NCBI GenBank assembly: GCA_947497895.1
Contig: CANMIL010000005.1
Location: 248,001 to 312,000 of the forward strand
Reading direction: 5' to 3'
Origin: an uncultured Tenacibaculum sp.
GTDB lineage: Bacteria; Bacteroidota; Bacteroidia; Flavobacteriales; Flavobacteriaceae
Length of the DNA stretch: 64,000 bases
Part shown: positions 1-10,941 of the stretch, one piece after another
How the letters are laid out: every line of letters starts with the position of its first letter
How positions within the stretch are numbered: the stretch's first letter is position 1
Made by a program: the position numbers and the translations under genes
The notes under the pieces: generated by a model
Database searches by the model: none
Told to the model about the DNA's origin: nothing
Seen by the model: only the letters and a program-made list of their open reading frames with translations

Positions 1-301
1 TCAATTTTAATTGCTCAAATAAATGCCAAGCAATCGCCTCTCCTTCCCGATCCTCATCGGATGCTAACCAAACAGTTTCTGCCTTCTTTGCTAAATCCTT
101 TAGTTTTTTTACCACCGCTTTTTTATCAGTGGAAACAATGTATTTGGGTTTAAAATCTCCTTCAACATCAATTCCTAATTCCTTTGATGGAAGATCTGCA
201 ATATGCCCAAAACTAGACTCTACCTGAAAATCTTTTCCTAAAAATTTTTCAATAGTTTTTGCTTTTGCTGGTGACTCTACTATAACTAAATTCTTTGCCA
301 T
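1..301 (-). CDS. topA: DNA topoisomerase I, N-terminal part (gene runs off the left edge)
   Basis: The minus-strand reading frame starts at an ATG whose complement lies at 299-301 and stays open to the window edge, giving about 100 residues. It begins [20 protein letters not shown], the signature start of the TOPRIM domain of type IA topoisomerases, and contains the acidic stretch [13 protein letters not shown] that binds the catalytic Mg2+. The enzyme relaxes negatively supercoiled DNA by single-strand passage. The gate domains and zinc fingers lie outside the window. It is divergent from miaB and has its own -7 element on the minus strand at 356-363. Identification is firm; only completeness is unknown. 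Confidence 0.96.
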   Translation of the reverse strand, partial: MAKNLVIVESPAKAKTIEKFLGKDFQVESSFGHIADLPSKELGIDVEGDFKPKYIVSTDKKAVVKKLKDLAKKAETVWLASDEDREGEAIAWHLFEQLKL

Positions 302-355
302 TTTTCTAACTCTTAAAATAGCCAAACTAAATAACTTGTGGCTGTTTTCAGTTTG

Positions 356-363
356 CAAAAGTA
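356..363 (-). promoter_or_regulatory. -7 promoter element for topA
   Basis: On the minus strand this reads TACTTTTG, a full match to the Bacteroidetes consensus TAnnTTTG. It would place the transcript start about 48 nt upstream of the topA ATG. No convincing -33 TTG at normal spacing was found. Confidence 0.55.
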
Positions 364-469
364 GCCACTTTTTTTTTATTTGACCTTTTATTGATCAAAT
401 TTACTTTTTGTATTTCTTTTATCTACAATTAATTTCTGTCATCTTGTCATATTATATCTATTTTGGTTG

Positions 470-477
470 TATCTTTG
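470..477 (+). promoter_or_regulatory. -7 promoter element for miaB
   Basis: TATCTTTG matches TAnnTTTG exactly, with a TTG at 444-446 about 23 nt upstream. Transcription would begin near 484, so the in-frame TTG codon at 463 cannot be the start of miaB. The ATG at 508 fits. Confidence 0.7.
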
Positions 478-507
478 CTGTCTATTTTTTACCTCGATTT
501 AAGATTT

Positions 508-1962
508 ATGGAACACGTTGAGAAAGTAATTGATGAAAAAAAGCAAGGAAAGCCTTTATTAACTGATCAGAAAGAAGGAAATAATAAAAAGCTTTTCATT
601 GAAAGTTATGGATGTCAAATGAATATGAATGACAGCGAGATTGTGGCATCTATTCTTGCTGAACAAGGCTTTAATACAACTGGTAATATAGAAGAAGCCG
701 ATCTTGTATTAATGAATACTTGTTCAATTCGCGAAAAGGCAGAACAAACTGTTAGACATAGACTTCAAAAATATAACCATGCAAAGAAACACAATCCGAA
801 AATGAAGGTTGGTGTTTTAGGATGTATGGCAGAAAGATTAAAGACTAAGTTTTTAGAAGAAGAAAAAATTGTAGATCTAGTAGTTGGACCAGATGCATAC
901 CGAGATTTACCTAATTTGGTAGAAGAAGTTGAAGCAGGAAGAGACGCTATCAATGTTATTTTATCTAAAGAAGAAACCTATGCTGATGTTTCTCCTGTAA
1001 GATTAAATTCTAACGGAGTTTCAGCCTTTGTCTCAATCACTCGTGGTTGTGACAACATGTGTACCTTTTGTGTTGTTCCTTTTACTCGTGGTCGTGAGCG
1101 AAGTCGTGACCCTCAAAGTATCATAAGTGAAATTCGCTCAATGCAAGAAAAAAACTATAAAGAAATCACTTTACTTGGTCAAAATGTTGATTCATATTTA
1201 TGGTACGGAGGAGGACTAAAAAAGGATTTCAAAAAGGCATCAGAAATGGCAAAAGCCACTGCTGTTGATTTTGCTCAGTTACTTGACATGTGTGCTAACG
1301 AATTCCCTAAAATGCGTTTTCGTTTCTCAACTTCAAATCCACAGGACATGACATTAGATGTAATTCATGTTATGGCAAAACATAGAAACATCTGTAAATA
1401 TATCCACCTTCCAATTCAAAGTGGTAGTAACGCTATGCTTAAAGCAATGAATCGTTTACACACTAGAGAGGAATATTTGGAATTGGTAAAAAATATTTAT
1501 GAAATAATCCCAGAAATGCACTTAAGTCAGGATATGATTGCTGGATTCTGTGGAGAAACAGAAGAAGATCATAAAGACACTCTTGATTTAATGGAGCAGG
1601 TGAAATATAGTTTCGGTTTCATGTTTGCTTATTCCGAAAGACCTGGAACTTTAGCTGCTAAAAAAATGGAGGATGACATTCCTTTAGACATAAAGAAACG
1701 TCGCTTACAAGAAATCATTAATCTACAACAAGATCACAGTTTATTTAGAGCAAAGGAACATGTTGGAAAAGTTCAGGAAGTTCTAATTGAAGGGACTTCT
1801 AAGAAGAATGCTAACGAATGGAAAGGACGTAATACCCAAAACACTGTTGTAGTTTTCCCTAAAGAACATTATAAAATGGGAGATTTTGTGAACGTAAAAA
1901 TTGAAGATTGTACATCTACAACGTTAAAAGGAACCGCTGTTGGGTATTCAGATAACAACTAA
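508..1962 (+). CDS. miaB: tRNA-2-methylthio-N6-dimethylallyladenosine synthase MiaB
   Basis: Radical-SAM methylthiotransferase that adds a methylthio group to i6A37 of tRNAs reading UNN codons. The 484-residue product has the three cysteines of the N-terminal UPF0004 domain (YGCQMNMNDSE, MNTCSIREKA, LGCMAERL), which bind the auxiliary 4Fe-4S cluster. The radical-SAM triad is in RGCDNMCTFCVVPFTRG, and a C-terminal TRAM-type RNA-binding region ends the protein. Length fits the family. I chose the ATG at 508 over an in-frame TTG at 463 because a -7 element (470-477) lies between them. It is followed by an inverted repeat at 1973-2004 and then by a sigma-54 activator gene. Confidence 0.95.
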   Translation: MEHVEKVIDEKKQGKPLLTDQKEGNNKKLFIESYGCQMNMNDSEIVASILAEQGFNTTGNIEEADLVLMNTCSIREKAEQTVRHRLQKYNHAKKHNPKMKVGVLGCMAERLKTKFLEEEKIVDLVVGPDAYRDLPNLVEEVEAGRDAINVILSKEETYADVSPVRLNSNGVSAFVSITRGCDNMCTFCVVPFTRGRERSRDPQSIISEIRSMQEKNYKEITLLGQNVDSYLWYGGGLKKDFKKASEMAKATAVDFAQLLDMCANEFPKMRFRFSTSNPQDMTLDVIHVMAKHRNICKYIHLPIQSGSNAMLKAMNRLHTREEYLELVKNIYEIIPEMHLSQDMIAGFCGETEEDHKDTLDLMEQVKYSFGFMFAYSERPGTLAAKKMEDDIPLDIKKRRLQEIINLQQDHSLFRAKEHVGKVQEVLIEGTSKKNANEWKGRNTQNTVVVFPKEHYKMGDFVNVKIEDCTSTTLKGTAVGYSDNN

Positions 1963-1972
1963 ATAGAAAATT

Positions 1973-2004
1973 GAAGAAAGCCTAAATGTCAGGCTTTTCT
2001 TCTT
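1973..2004 (+). terminator. Inverted repeat after miaB
   Basis: GAAGAAAGCCT and AGGCTTTTCTTC can pair around a short loop, with one extra T on the right arm. The right arm is T-rich. The next gene starts only about 10 nt downstream, so this may attenuate rather than end transcription. Confidence 0.5.
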
Positions 2005-2014
2005 CAAAAAATAT

Positions 2015-3241
2015 ATGGAGAATTTACAAGCTGTAAAACAACGATTTGGTATTATTGGTAACGACCTGCAATTGAACAGAGCTATTGAAAAAGCTTTAAG
2101 GGTAGCACCTACTGATATTTCTGTTTTGGTTGTTGGTGAAAGTGGTGTTGGTAAAGAAAATGTACCTAAAATAATTCATCAACTTTCTCATAGAAAACAT
2201 GCCAAATATATAGCTGTAAATTGTGGTGCAATTCCAGAAGGCACAATAGATAGTGAACTTTTCGGGCATGAAAAAGGTGCCTTTACTGGAGCTACTCAAA
2301 CGCGTAAAGGATATTTTGAGGTTGCTGATGGTGGAACTATTTTTTTGGATGAAGTTGGAGAACTTCCCCTAACTACTCAAGTACGTTTATTACGTGTTTT
2401 AGAAAATGGAGAGTTTATTAAAGTAGGTTCTTCGCAAGTTCAAAAAACTAACGTAAGGATTGTTGCTGCCACCAATGTAAACATGCATGATGCTATTGCT
2501 AAAGGCAAGTTTCGTGAAGATTTATACTACAGATTGAGTACTATTGAAATCCCTCTACCTCCATTAAGACAACGAGGTGAGGATATTCATCTTCTTTTTA
2601 GAAAATTCGCGGCTGACTTTGCTCAGAAGTATAGAATGCCTGCAATTAGATTAGAAGAGAGCGCTGTTAAAGTTTTATCAAACTATAACTTTCCAGGAAA
2701 TATCAGACAACTACGAAATATTGCTGAACAAATATCCGTAGTTGAAGAAAACAGAAACATCTCTTCTCAAAAATTGATTCAATATTTACCTGATATGCAA
2801 GGAAATCTTCCTGCTGTTGTTGGAGCCAAAACCGCTAGTAATGATTTCGCTAATGAACGAGATATCATGTATAAGATATTATTCGATATGCGAAATGACA
2901 TCAATGATCTTAAAAAACTTACTCTAGATTTATTAAAGGACGGAAACTCTCAACAAGTTCAAGAAGAAAATCATCGATTGATTCAAAAAATATATCAAGA
3001 GCAAGAAACAGAAGTTATTCCAGAAGTTGAAGTTGTTCAAATACCTCAGCAAACAAATCAAAATAATTATGATTTTGTTGAGACAATAGAAGAAGATGAA
3101 AACTTATCATTGCAGGAGAAAGAAATAGAAATGATTAAAAAGTCTCTTGACAAAAATAATGGTAAGAGAAAACTTGCGGCAAAAGAGCTTGGTATTTCTG
3201 AACGAACGTTATACCGAAAAATTAAGCAATACGACCTGTAA
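2015..3241 (+). CDS. Sigma-54-dependent transcriptional activator (AAA+ / Fis-type HTH)
   Basis: 408-residue bacterial enhancer-binding protein. The AAA+ domain starts almost at the N-terminus, with Walker A GESGVGKE (residues 41-48), the sigma-54-contacting loop GAFTGA (88-93) and Walker B IFLDE (109-113). A Fis-type helix-turn-helix ends the protein (KRKLAAKELGISERTLYRKI). There is no receiver or other sensory domain in front, so control must come from its level, a partner or ATPase regulation. Residues about 295-360 form an acidic, Gln/Glu-rich linker. It sits between miaB and lptE and five genes upstream of groEL; a sigma-54-like -24/-12 element lies before groES (4965-4980), a possible target. 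Its other targets are unknown. Confidence 0.9.
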   Translation: MENLQAVKQRFGIIGNDLQLNRAIEKALRVAPTDISVLVVGESGVGKENVPKIIHQLSHRKHAKYIAVNCGAIPEGTIDSELFGHEKGAFTGATQTRKGYFEVADGGTIFLDEVGELPLTTQVRLLRVLENGEFIKVGSSQVQKTNVRIVAATNVNMHDAIAKGKFREDLYYRLSTIEIPLPPLRQRGEDIHLLFRKFAADFAQKYRMPAIRLEESAVKVLSNYNFPGNIRQLRNIAEQISVVEENRNISSQKLIQYLPDMQGNLPAVVGAKTASNDFANERDIMYKILFDMRNDINDLKKLTLDLLKDGNSQQVQEENHRLIQKIYQEQETEVIPEVEVVQIPQQTNQNNYDFVETIEEDENLSLQEKEIEMIKKSLDKNNGKRKLAAKELGISERTLYRKIKQYDL

Positions 3242-3273
3242 AACTTTTAGTTATTTTTACAAAAACAATACCA

Positions 3274-3780
3274 ATGAAAAAAGTACTTCAAATACTCTTC
3301 TTTAGTTTTATTACTGCCACTATAGTTTCATGTGGAGTATATTCTTTTACAGGAGGAGATGTAGGAAATGCTAAAACCATTCAAATTGATTTTTTCCCTA
3401 ATCAGGCTCCAATAATAGAACCTGCATTGGGACAACGTTTTACACAAGATCTTCAAGATTTATTTACTAGACAGACTAATTTGACCTTAGTATCTAGTAA
3501 TGGAGATTTACATTTTGATGGTGAAATTGTGGATTATCGAATTAATCCTATGAGTGCACAAGCAAATCAAACCGCTGCACAAAACAGGTTAACAATCGTT
3601 GTAAATACTAGATATACAAACAACTTAGATGAAAAGAAAAACTTCGAAAAACAATTTTCTTTTTATTATGATTATGCTGCAGATGTACAACTCACAGGTG
3701 CGCAATTAGATGCTGCTTTTGATGAAATTATTGATAGAATTACTCAAGATATATTTAACGCTTCGGTAGGAAAATGGTAA
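3274..3780 (+). CDS. lptE: LptE-like LPS assembly lipoprotein
   Basis: 168-residue lipoprotein with a signal peptide ending in the lipobox TIVSC (Cys20). The body (VYSFTGGDVGNAKTIQIDFFPN, then a QRFTQDLQDLF segment) has the layout of the Bacteroidetes LptE family. LptE plugs the LptD barrel and helps insert lipopolysaccharide into the outer membrane. The gene follows the sigma-54 activator by 32 nt and precedes a TPR-like gene and secG, all on one strand and likely co-transcribed. The call rests on family resemblance and order; homology to the proteobacterial LptE is weak at sequence level. Confidence 0.82.
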   Translation: MKKVLQILFFSFITATIVSCGVYSFTGGDVGNAKTIQIDFFPNQAPIIEPALGQRFTQDLQDLFTRQTNLTLVSSNGDLHFDGEIVDYRINPMSAQANQTAAQNRLTIVVNTRYTNNLDEKKNFEKQFSFYYDYAADVQLTGAQLDAAFDEIIDRITQDIFNASVGKW

Positions 3781-3792
3781 GACACTGTTATT

Positions 3793-4521
3793 TTGACAAA
3801 CACTAATTACATACAATCCTTAATTAACAAGAATGTTATTCTTGACGAAGATTTACATCAATTAAAGTCTTTAGTAGAAAAATATCCTTACTTCCAAGCT
3901 GCTCGGGCATTGTTCTTAAAAACTTTAAAAAACAATGAAAGCTTCAAATACAATAACGAGTTGAAGTTGACCGCCGCTTATACCACAGATAGAAAAGTTC
4001 TTTTTGATTTAATTACTTCTAAAGAATTTCAGAAATCGAACAAGAAAAAAGAAAAAAAGATAGTTCCAAAAGCTATTAATATTTTATCTCGTTCGAAAGA
4101 ATCTAAGGTAGATAAAGCGATACAAGAACTGTCAATAGGAAAACCATTAGTTTTTGCTAAAAGTGAATCCTTTTCATTTAATCAATGGTTAGAGCTTTCT
4201 TCTAAAAAAGTAATTGTTAGAAAAAACGAAGATACCCAAGCTCCAGAAAAGACTCATCAAGACTCAATCATCGATAAATTTATTGAAAGTAGTCCGAAAA
4301 TATCGAGACCTTCAAAAACAAATACAGCGAGTTTCAAGCCCACAGAAGTTAAGGAAGATAACCAGTTGATGACTGAAACTTTAGCCAAAGTTTATCTTGA
4401 GCAAAAGAAATATGACAGTGCTATAAAAGCTTATAATATATTAAGTTTGAAATATCCAGAAAAAAGTGGTTTCTTTGCAGACCAAGTAAAAAAAATTAGA
4501 ATATTACAAAACAATAAATAA
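3793..4521 (+). CDS. Conserved hypothetical protein with a C-terminal TPR-like repeat
   Basis: 242 residues, no signal peptide. The N-terminal part (EDLHQLKSLVEKYPYFQAARALFLKTLKN) and the C-terminal part (LAKVYLEQKKYDSAIKAYNILSLKYP) look like helical TPR units, joined by a charged low-complexity middle (residues about 75-180). No ATG is available near the beginning; the upstream in-frame stop is the lptE stop, so TTG at 3793 is the probable start. It ends overlapping the secG start by one base, which suggests translational coupling. It is typical of flavobacterial lptE-secG neighbourhoods. Function is not known to me. Confidence 0.8.
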   Translation: MTNTNYIQSLINKNVILDEDLHQLKSLVEKYPYFQAARALFLKTLKNNESFKYNNELKLTAAYTTDRKVLFDLITSKEFQKSNKKKEKKIVPKAINILSRSKESKVDKAIQELSIGKPLVFAKSESFSFNQWLELSSKKVIVRKNEDTQAPEKTHQDSIIDKFIESSPKISRPSKTNTASFKPTEVKEDNQLMTETLAKVYLEQKKYDSAIKAYNILSLKYPEKSGFFADQVKKIRILQNNK

Positions 4522-4859
4522 TGACTACATATACTTTACTTTTAATTTTAATTTTGATAGTAGCAGTTGCTCTAATATTAATTGTAATGGTACAAAACCC
4601 TAAAGGTGGAGGTTTATCTTCTTCATTTGGAGGAGGTGCTCAAAACATTGGAGGAGTTCAAAACACAAACACTTTCTTAGATAAGACAACTTGGACTTTA
4701 GCTATTGCTATGTTTGCTTTAATCTTATTAGCTAACTTTGCTATTCCAAGAGGAAATGGAGAAAACGCTCCTCAGTTAGAAGAAACTTTAAGCGGAGTTG
4801 AAACAACTCAAAGCGCTCCTGCAACAGACGCAAATACAACTAAAGACAGTGTTCAATAA
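4521..4859 (+). CDS. secG: Preprotein translocase subunit SecG
   Basis: 112-residue inner membrane protein with two transmembrane helices (about residues 4-23 and 57-75) linked by the glycine-rich cytoplasmic loop NPKGGGLSSSFGGG that marks SecG. SecG assists the SecYEG channel during SecA-driven export. The C-terminal tail after residue 78 is a hydrophilic Thr/Ala/Glu-rich extension common in Bacteroidetes. The start overlaps the previous stop by one base, and a strong terminator follows at 4883-4921. Confidence 0.93.
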   Translation: MTTYTLLLILILIVAVALILIVMVQNPKGGGLSSSFGGGAQNIGGVQNTNTFLDKTTWTLAIAMFALILLANFAIPRGNGENAPQLEETLSGVETTQSAPATDANTTKDSVQ

Positions 4860-4882
4860 ATCTACTTTAGTTTTGAAATAAT

Positions 4883-4921
4883 AAAAATGTCAACGTGTCA
4901 TTATCGTTGACATTTTTTTTT
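4883..4921 (+). terminator. Rho-independent terminator after secG
   Basis: AAAAATGTCAACG pairs perfectly with CGTTGACATTTTT around a 9-nt loop and runs into a T-tract. It separates the lptE-secG unit from groES-groEL. Confidence 0.92.
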
Positions 4922-4964
4922 ATTCAAATATGAAATTCTTGAAAATGTGTCAGTATCATTTCAA

Positions 4965-4980
4965 TGGCATAGTTTCTGTC
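4965..4980 (+). promoter_or_regulatory. Sigma-54-like -24/-12 element upstream of groES
   Basis: TGGCATAGTTTCTGTC resembles the sigma-54 consensus TGGCAC-N5-TTGC: the -24 block matches at TGGCA, and the -12 block keeps the TG dinucleotide at correct spacing but not the final C. The 5' UTR would be about 35 nt. No TAnnTTTG element and no CIRCE repeat is seen in the gap between the secG terminator and groES. This is an inference from an imperfect match. Confidence 0.4.
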
Positions 4981-5024
4981 ATTTTAAACACAAATCAAAA
5001 AAATAATAACTAAAAAAATATAAA

Positions 5025-5300
5025 ATGGGATTAAACATTAAACCTTTAGCAGATAGAGTTCTTGTTGAACCAGCTGCAGCAGAGACAACTACTGCTTCAG
5101 GAATTATTATTCCTGATAACGCTAAAGAAAAACCACAACGAGGAACTATAGTTGCGGTTGGAAATGGAACCAAAGACGAACCTTTAACGGTAAAAGTTGG
5201 TGATACTGTTTTATACGGTAAATATGCTGGTACTGAGTTAAAGTTCGAAGGAAAAGATTACCTTATTATGAGAGAAAGTGATGTATTCGCTATTATCTAA
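5025..5300 (+). CDS. groES: Co-chaperonin GroES
   Basis: 91-residue lid of the GroEL folding chamber. It carries the family pattern [17 protein letters not shown] and the mobile loop region ([22 protein letters not shown] is the hinge that contacts GroEL), then [14 protein letters not shown] and a hydrophobic C-terminus. Length is normal. It is followed by groEL after 79 nt, and the pair forms the usual operon, closed by the terminator at 7038-7076. A sigma-54-like element upstream could control it. Confidence 0.97.
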   Translation: MGLNIKPLADRVLVEPAAAETTTASGIIIPDNAKEKPQRGTIVAVGNGTKDEPLTVKVGDTVLYGKYAGTELKFEGKDYLIMRESDVFAII

Positions 5301-5370
5301 CAAACTCATTTTAAAAAACTAAAACTAAATTAACTAACACCTTGATATTTTTTCAAGGTTAAAAAATTGA

Positions 5371-7014
<1,644 letters not shown>

Positions 7015-7037
7015 GAAAAGATTCTTAAACATATTTG

Positions 7038-7076
7038 AAAGAGCCTCGAGGATAATTTCTCGAGGCTCTTTTTTTT
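7038..7076 (+). terminator. Rho-independent terminator after groEL
   Basis: AAAGAGCCTCGAG pairs with CTCGAGGCTCTTT around a 9-nt loop and is followed by a T-run. Confidence 0.93.
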
Positions 7077-10000
7077 GGAATAATTTTTGATTGTTATAGG
7101 AAAAACTAATTACTATCCACTAGCTATGAGATCTTTATTTTTAACTTCACTTTTTTTAATTTCATGTTTATCATTATTCTCTCAAAACAAAAGTTTAGAA
7201 AATAAATACATTGAGTATTTCGAAAATACTAGAGAAATTCCATACCTCCATTTAAACAAAACATCTTTCATTAAAGGTGAAGAAATATGGCTCAAATCAT
7301 ATATACTTGAACAAAATTCTCAAGAACTACACAAAACCACTTCGAACCTATACGTTTCTATTTTTGATGATGAAGGAAAATTAAAAGACCAAAAACTATT
7401 TCGGATAACAGATGGTTTGGGAATGGGTAGTATAAAAATAGATTCTACTTTTACAAAAGAAACCTACTTTTTAAAAGCCTCAACAAATTGGATGAAAAAC
7501 TTTCATGAAGACAATTCCTATATTCAAAAAATCGAAATTGTTTCCAATAAGAGAAAGACCACAATAAATAACTTCACTCAAGACAAATTTTATGAATTCA
7601 AATTATTTCCTGAAGGAGGTCATATTCTAGCCGAAACTATCAACAACCTTGGTATTTTAATAAAAGACAAAAACAACAATGGAATACCCATTAACAAAGG
7701 CGTTATTAAAAACATCAAAGGAGAAATTATCAAGGAGTTTAAAACAAATAGATTTGGTTTAGGTGATGTTAATTTATTAGTCCGTGAAAACGAAATTTAT
7801 TCATTTGAGGCGACTCTAGAAAATGGTATTGTTATTTCTCAAAAAACACCGATCCCAAATAAGAAAGGAGCTACCATGAGAGTAGTAAATAGTAATCCTG
7901 AAAACTTATTCATTAAAGTTCGAACCAATAAAAAATCTTTAGAAAACCTAGCTTCAAAAAAATATACCATCTTTGTTCACAACACAAGAGAATATCAAAA
8001 ACGAGAATTTACATTCAATAGAGATGACATAATTTACTCACTAATTATTGATAAAAAGAAACTAGCGAAAGGAGTTAATACAATTACTGTATTCAATGAA
8101 AATTTTGAACCTATTTTAGAAAGGATCATATATAATCATAAGGCAGAATTATATTCAGATGTTAGTATACATAAAATAAATTCAACAGTTGATTCATTAA
8201 CTTTTCAAATAAAAAATAAAAGTGATCAAAAATTATTCCTAAGCTCTTCTTTTCTTCCTTCTCAAACAAAGTCCTATAATCCTAATAGTAGTATCTACAG
8301 CGCTTTTATATTTAAGCCCTATATAAAAGGGAATATTCAAAACATAGATTATTATTTAAACAACACCAATCATAAAAAACTACGCGATTTAGATTTACTA
8401 TTGTTAACACAAGGATGGAGTAAGTACAGTTGGAATAACATATTTAATTCACCTCCAAATACAAATTATCAATTTGAAAATGGTATTACTATTAAAGGAA
8501 AACTTAATAAACCTTTAAAAAAGGATGAGCAACTTTTAGTTTTTTCAGGAGAAAACAATATTATTAAAATGCTCACTCCTATTGACGGTAACTTCAAACT
8601 TTCAAATACATACGTCAAAGAAAATTCTTTAATAAAATTTGGGATATCAAAAAAAGGAATGAATACGAAGAAAGTTTCACCTTCCTTGCAATTCTCAAAG
8701 CGAACTTCATTTGAAAAATTACCCCAAAACTTTAATCGTAACACAAAGCCTATAAATGAATTGAACTACGAAGTAAAAAACTTAAAATCTACATTTAGAG
8801 AAACAGAAATTCTTGATGAAGTAGTAGTTAAAAAAAAGAGAGAGATTGATGAAGCATCCTTTAAGAAAATTACTATTCCCGTTAGAAAAATGACTGGAAT
8901 AGATCCCAATTCGGATAAGAATGTATTTGAATTCTTAAGAAAAAAATATGTTGTTGTTAACACAAGTCAAGGATATAGTATCCGCTCTACAAGAGTTACT
9001 GAAACACGAAGTGGTGTTGTAAATGTATTCCTAAACAATAAATGGATAGAACCTCAGTTTTTATGGATGTTTAATGACATTACCGTAAAAAGTGTTAAAG
9101 CTATTTATTTTGGAGAAACTCTTGGCCCCCATCCAGTTGAACAAATTCATATCTTCACATTAACTTCCGATGAGTCTAGGAGAAAAAATAACAAGTTAAA
9201 AGAATCTAAAATAGAAAAAGGTTTTTCTCGGGCTAAAGAATACTACTCTCCTGAGTTTTATTCCTACACTGATGAAACTTTCAAGTATTTTGGCTCGGTG
9301 TTTTGGATTCCTGAAATTTCAGTTTCTCCGAATTCAATTGAAATATTCAAAATACCAAGAAAACTTCAAAAAGAGATCAAAATATACCTTGAAGGAATAT
9401 CTGAATCTGGAAGCCTTATCTCAAAAACTTTTGTTATCGATTAAGTAAATTACAAATCTAAAATCTTCTTTTGGAATAATTTTTGATTGTTATAGGAAAA
9501 ACTAATTACTATCCACTAGCTATGAGATCTTTATTTTTAACTTCACTTTTTTTAATTTCATGTTTATCATTATTCTCTCAAAACAAAAGTTTAGAAAATA
9601 AATACATTGAGTATTTCGAAAATACCAGAGAAATTCCATACCTCCATTTAAACAAAACATCTTTCATTAAAGGTGAAGAGATATGGCTCAAATCATATAT
9701 ACTTGAACAAAATTCTCAAGAGCTACACAAAACCACTTCAAACTTATACGTTTCAATTTTTGATGATGATGGAAAATTAAAAGACCAAAAACTATTTCGG
9801 ATAACAGATGGTTTGGGAATGGGTAGTATAAAAATAGATTCTACTTTTACCAAAGAAACTTATTTTTTAAAGGCCTCGACAAACTGGATGAAAAACTTCC
9901 ATGAAGACAACTCCTATATTCAAAAAATCGAAATTGTTTCCAATAAGAGAAAGCCCACAATAAATAACTTTAGTCAAGACAAATTTTATGAATTCAAATT

Positions 10001-10941
10001 ATTTCCTGAAGGAGGTCATATTCTAGCCGAAACTATCAACAATCTTGGTATTTTAATAAAAGATAAAAACAACAAAGGCATATCCATTAGCAAAGGTGTT
10101 ATTAAAAACATCAAAGGAGATATTATCAAGGAGTTTAAAACAAATAGATTCGGTTTAGGTGATGTTAATTTATTAGTCCGTGAAAACGAAATTTATTCAT
10201 TTGAGGCAACTCTAGAAAATGGTATTGTTATTTCTCAAAAAACACCGATCCAAAATAAGAAAGGAGTTACCATGAGAGTAATAAACAGTAATCCTGAAAA
10301 CTTATTCATTAAAGTTCGAACCAATAAAAAATCTTTAGAAAACTTAGCTTCAAAAAAATATACCATCTTTGTTCACAACACAAGAGAATATCAAAAACGA
10401 GAATTTACGTTCAATAGAGAAGACATAATTTACTCTCTAATTATTGATAAAAAGAAACTAGCGAAAGGAGTTAATACAATTACTGTATTCAATGAAAATT
10501 TTGAACCTATTTTAGAAAGGATCATATATAATCATAAGGCAGAATTATATTCAGATGTTAGTATACATAAAATAAGTTCAACAGTTGATTCATTAACTTT
10601 TCAAATAAAAAATAAAAGTGATCAAAAATTATTTCTAAGCTCTTCTTTTCTTCCTTCTCAAACAAAGTCCTATAATCCTAATAGCAGTATCTACAGCGCT
10701 TTTATATTTAAGCCCTATATAAAAGGGAATATTCAAAACATAGATTATTATTTAAACAACACCAATCATAAAAAACTACGCGATTTAGATTTACTATTGT
10801 TAACACAAGGATGGAGTAAGTACAGTTGGAATAACATATTTAATTCACCTCCAGATACAAATTATCAATTTGAAAATGGTATTACAGTTAAAGGAAAACT
10901 TAATAAAACTTTAAAAAAAGATGAGCAACTTTTAATTTTTT
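7074..10941 (+). repeat. Direct repeat covering the intergenic region and 5' halves of paralogues 1 and 2
   Basis: The sequence beginning TTGGAATAATTTTTGATTG at 7075 recurs at 9471, 2396 nt later, and stays near-identical through the noncoding leader and the first 1.4 kb of each gene. Similarity drops sharply at about 8545 in copy 1 and 10941 in copy 2. The unit spans about 7075-8545 and 9471-10941. Homogenisation of one half only points to gene conversion or a recent partial duplication. Confidence 0.85.
7126..9444 (+). CDS. Secreted MG2/TonB-plug-like protein, tandem paralogue 1
   Basis: 772 residues from the ATG at 7126; an upstream in-frame TTG at 7087 would only add residues before a good signal peptide (MRSLFLTSLFLISCLSLFSQ). 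The segment REIPYLHLNKTSFIKGEEIW resembles the macroglobulin MG2 start seen in large Bacteroidetes cell-surface proteins. Around residue 565-690 the pattern LDEVVV...VFEFLRKKY...VNVFLNN...VKAIYFG looks like a TonB-receptor plug domain, but no outer-membrane barrel follows. It ends with a conserved KEYYSPEF...FGSVFWIPEI block. It is the first of three tandem copies. Its first 480 residues are almost identical to copy 2 (about 15 differences), while its last third is closer to copy 3. Function unknown; an envelope role is inferred. Confidence 0.82.
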   Translation: MRSLFLTSLFLISCLSLFSQNKSLENKYIEYFENTREIPYLHLNKTSFIKGEEIWLKSYILEQNSQELHKTTSNLYVSIFDDEGKLKDQKLFRITDGLGMGSIKIDSTFTKETYFLKASTNWMKNFHEDNSYIQKIEIVSNKRKTTINNFTQDKFYEFKLFPEGGHILAETINNLGILIKDKNNNGIPINKGVIKNIKGEIIKEFKTNRFGLGDVNLLVRENEIYSFEATLENGIVISQKTPIPNKKGATMRVVNSNPENLFIKVRTNKKSLENLASKKYTIFVHNTREYQKREFTFNRDDIIYSLIIDKKKLAKGVNTITVFNENFEPILERIIYNHKAELYSDVSIHKINSTVDSLTFQIKNKSDQKLFLSSSFLPSQTKSYNPNSSIYSAFIFKPYIKGNIQNIDYYLNNTNHKKLRDLDLLLLTQGWSKYSWNNIFNSPPNTNYQFENGITIKGKLNKPLKKDEQLLVFSGENNIIKMLTPIDGNFKLSNTYVKENSLIKFGISKKGMNTKKVSPSLQFSKRTSFEKLPQNFNRNTKPINELNYEVKNLKSTFRETEILDEVVVKKKREIDEASFKKITIPVRKMTGIDPNSDKNVFEFLRKKYVVVNTSQGYSIRSTRVTETRSGVVNVFLNNKWIEPQFLWMFNDITVKSVKAIYFGETLGPHPVEQIHIFTLTSDESRRKNNKLKESKIEKGFSRAKEYYSPEFYSYTDETFKYFGSVFWIPEISVSPNSIEIFKIPRKLQKEIKIYLEGISESGSLISKTFVID

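Noticed and set aside
463..507. N-terminal extension of MiaB from TTG 463
   Set aside because: A -7 promoter element lies inside it, and the added residues are hydrophobic and not part of the MiaB fold.
7126..7185. Lipobox LISC in the signal peptide of paralogue 1
   Set aside because: The hydrophobic core continues after the Cys to LFSQ, and copy 3 has no such Cys, so ordinary signal peptidase I cleavage is more likely.
9427..9444. Possible transposon or IS responsible for the 7-14 kb duplication
   Set aside because: No transposase, terminal inverted repeats or target-site duplication seen; the repeat is a simple tandem of gene plus leader.
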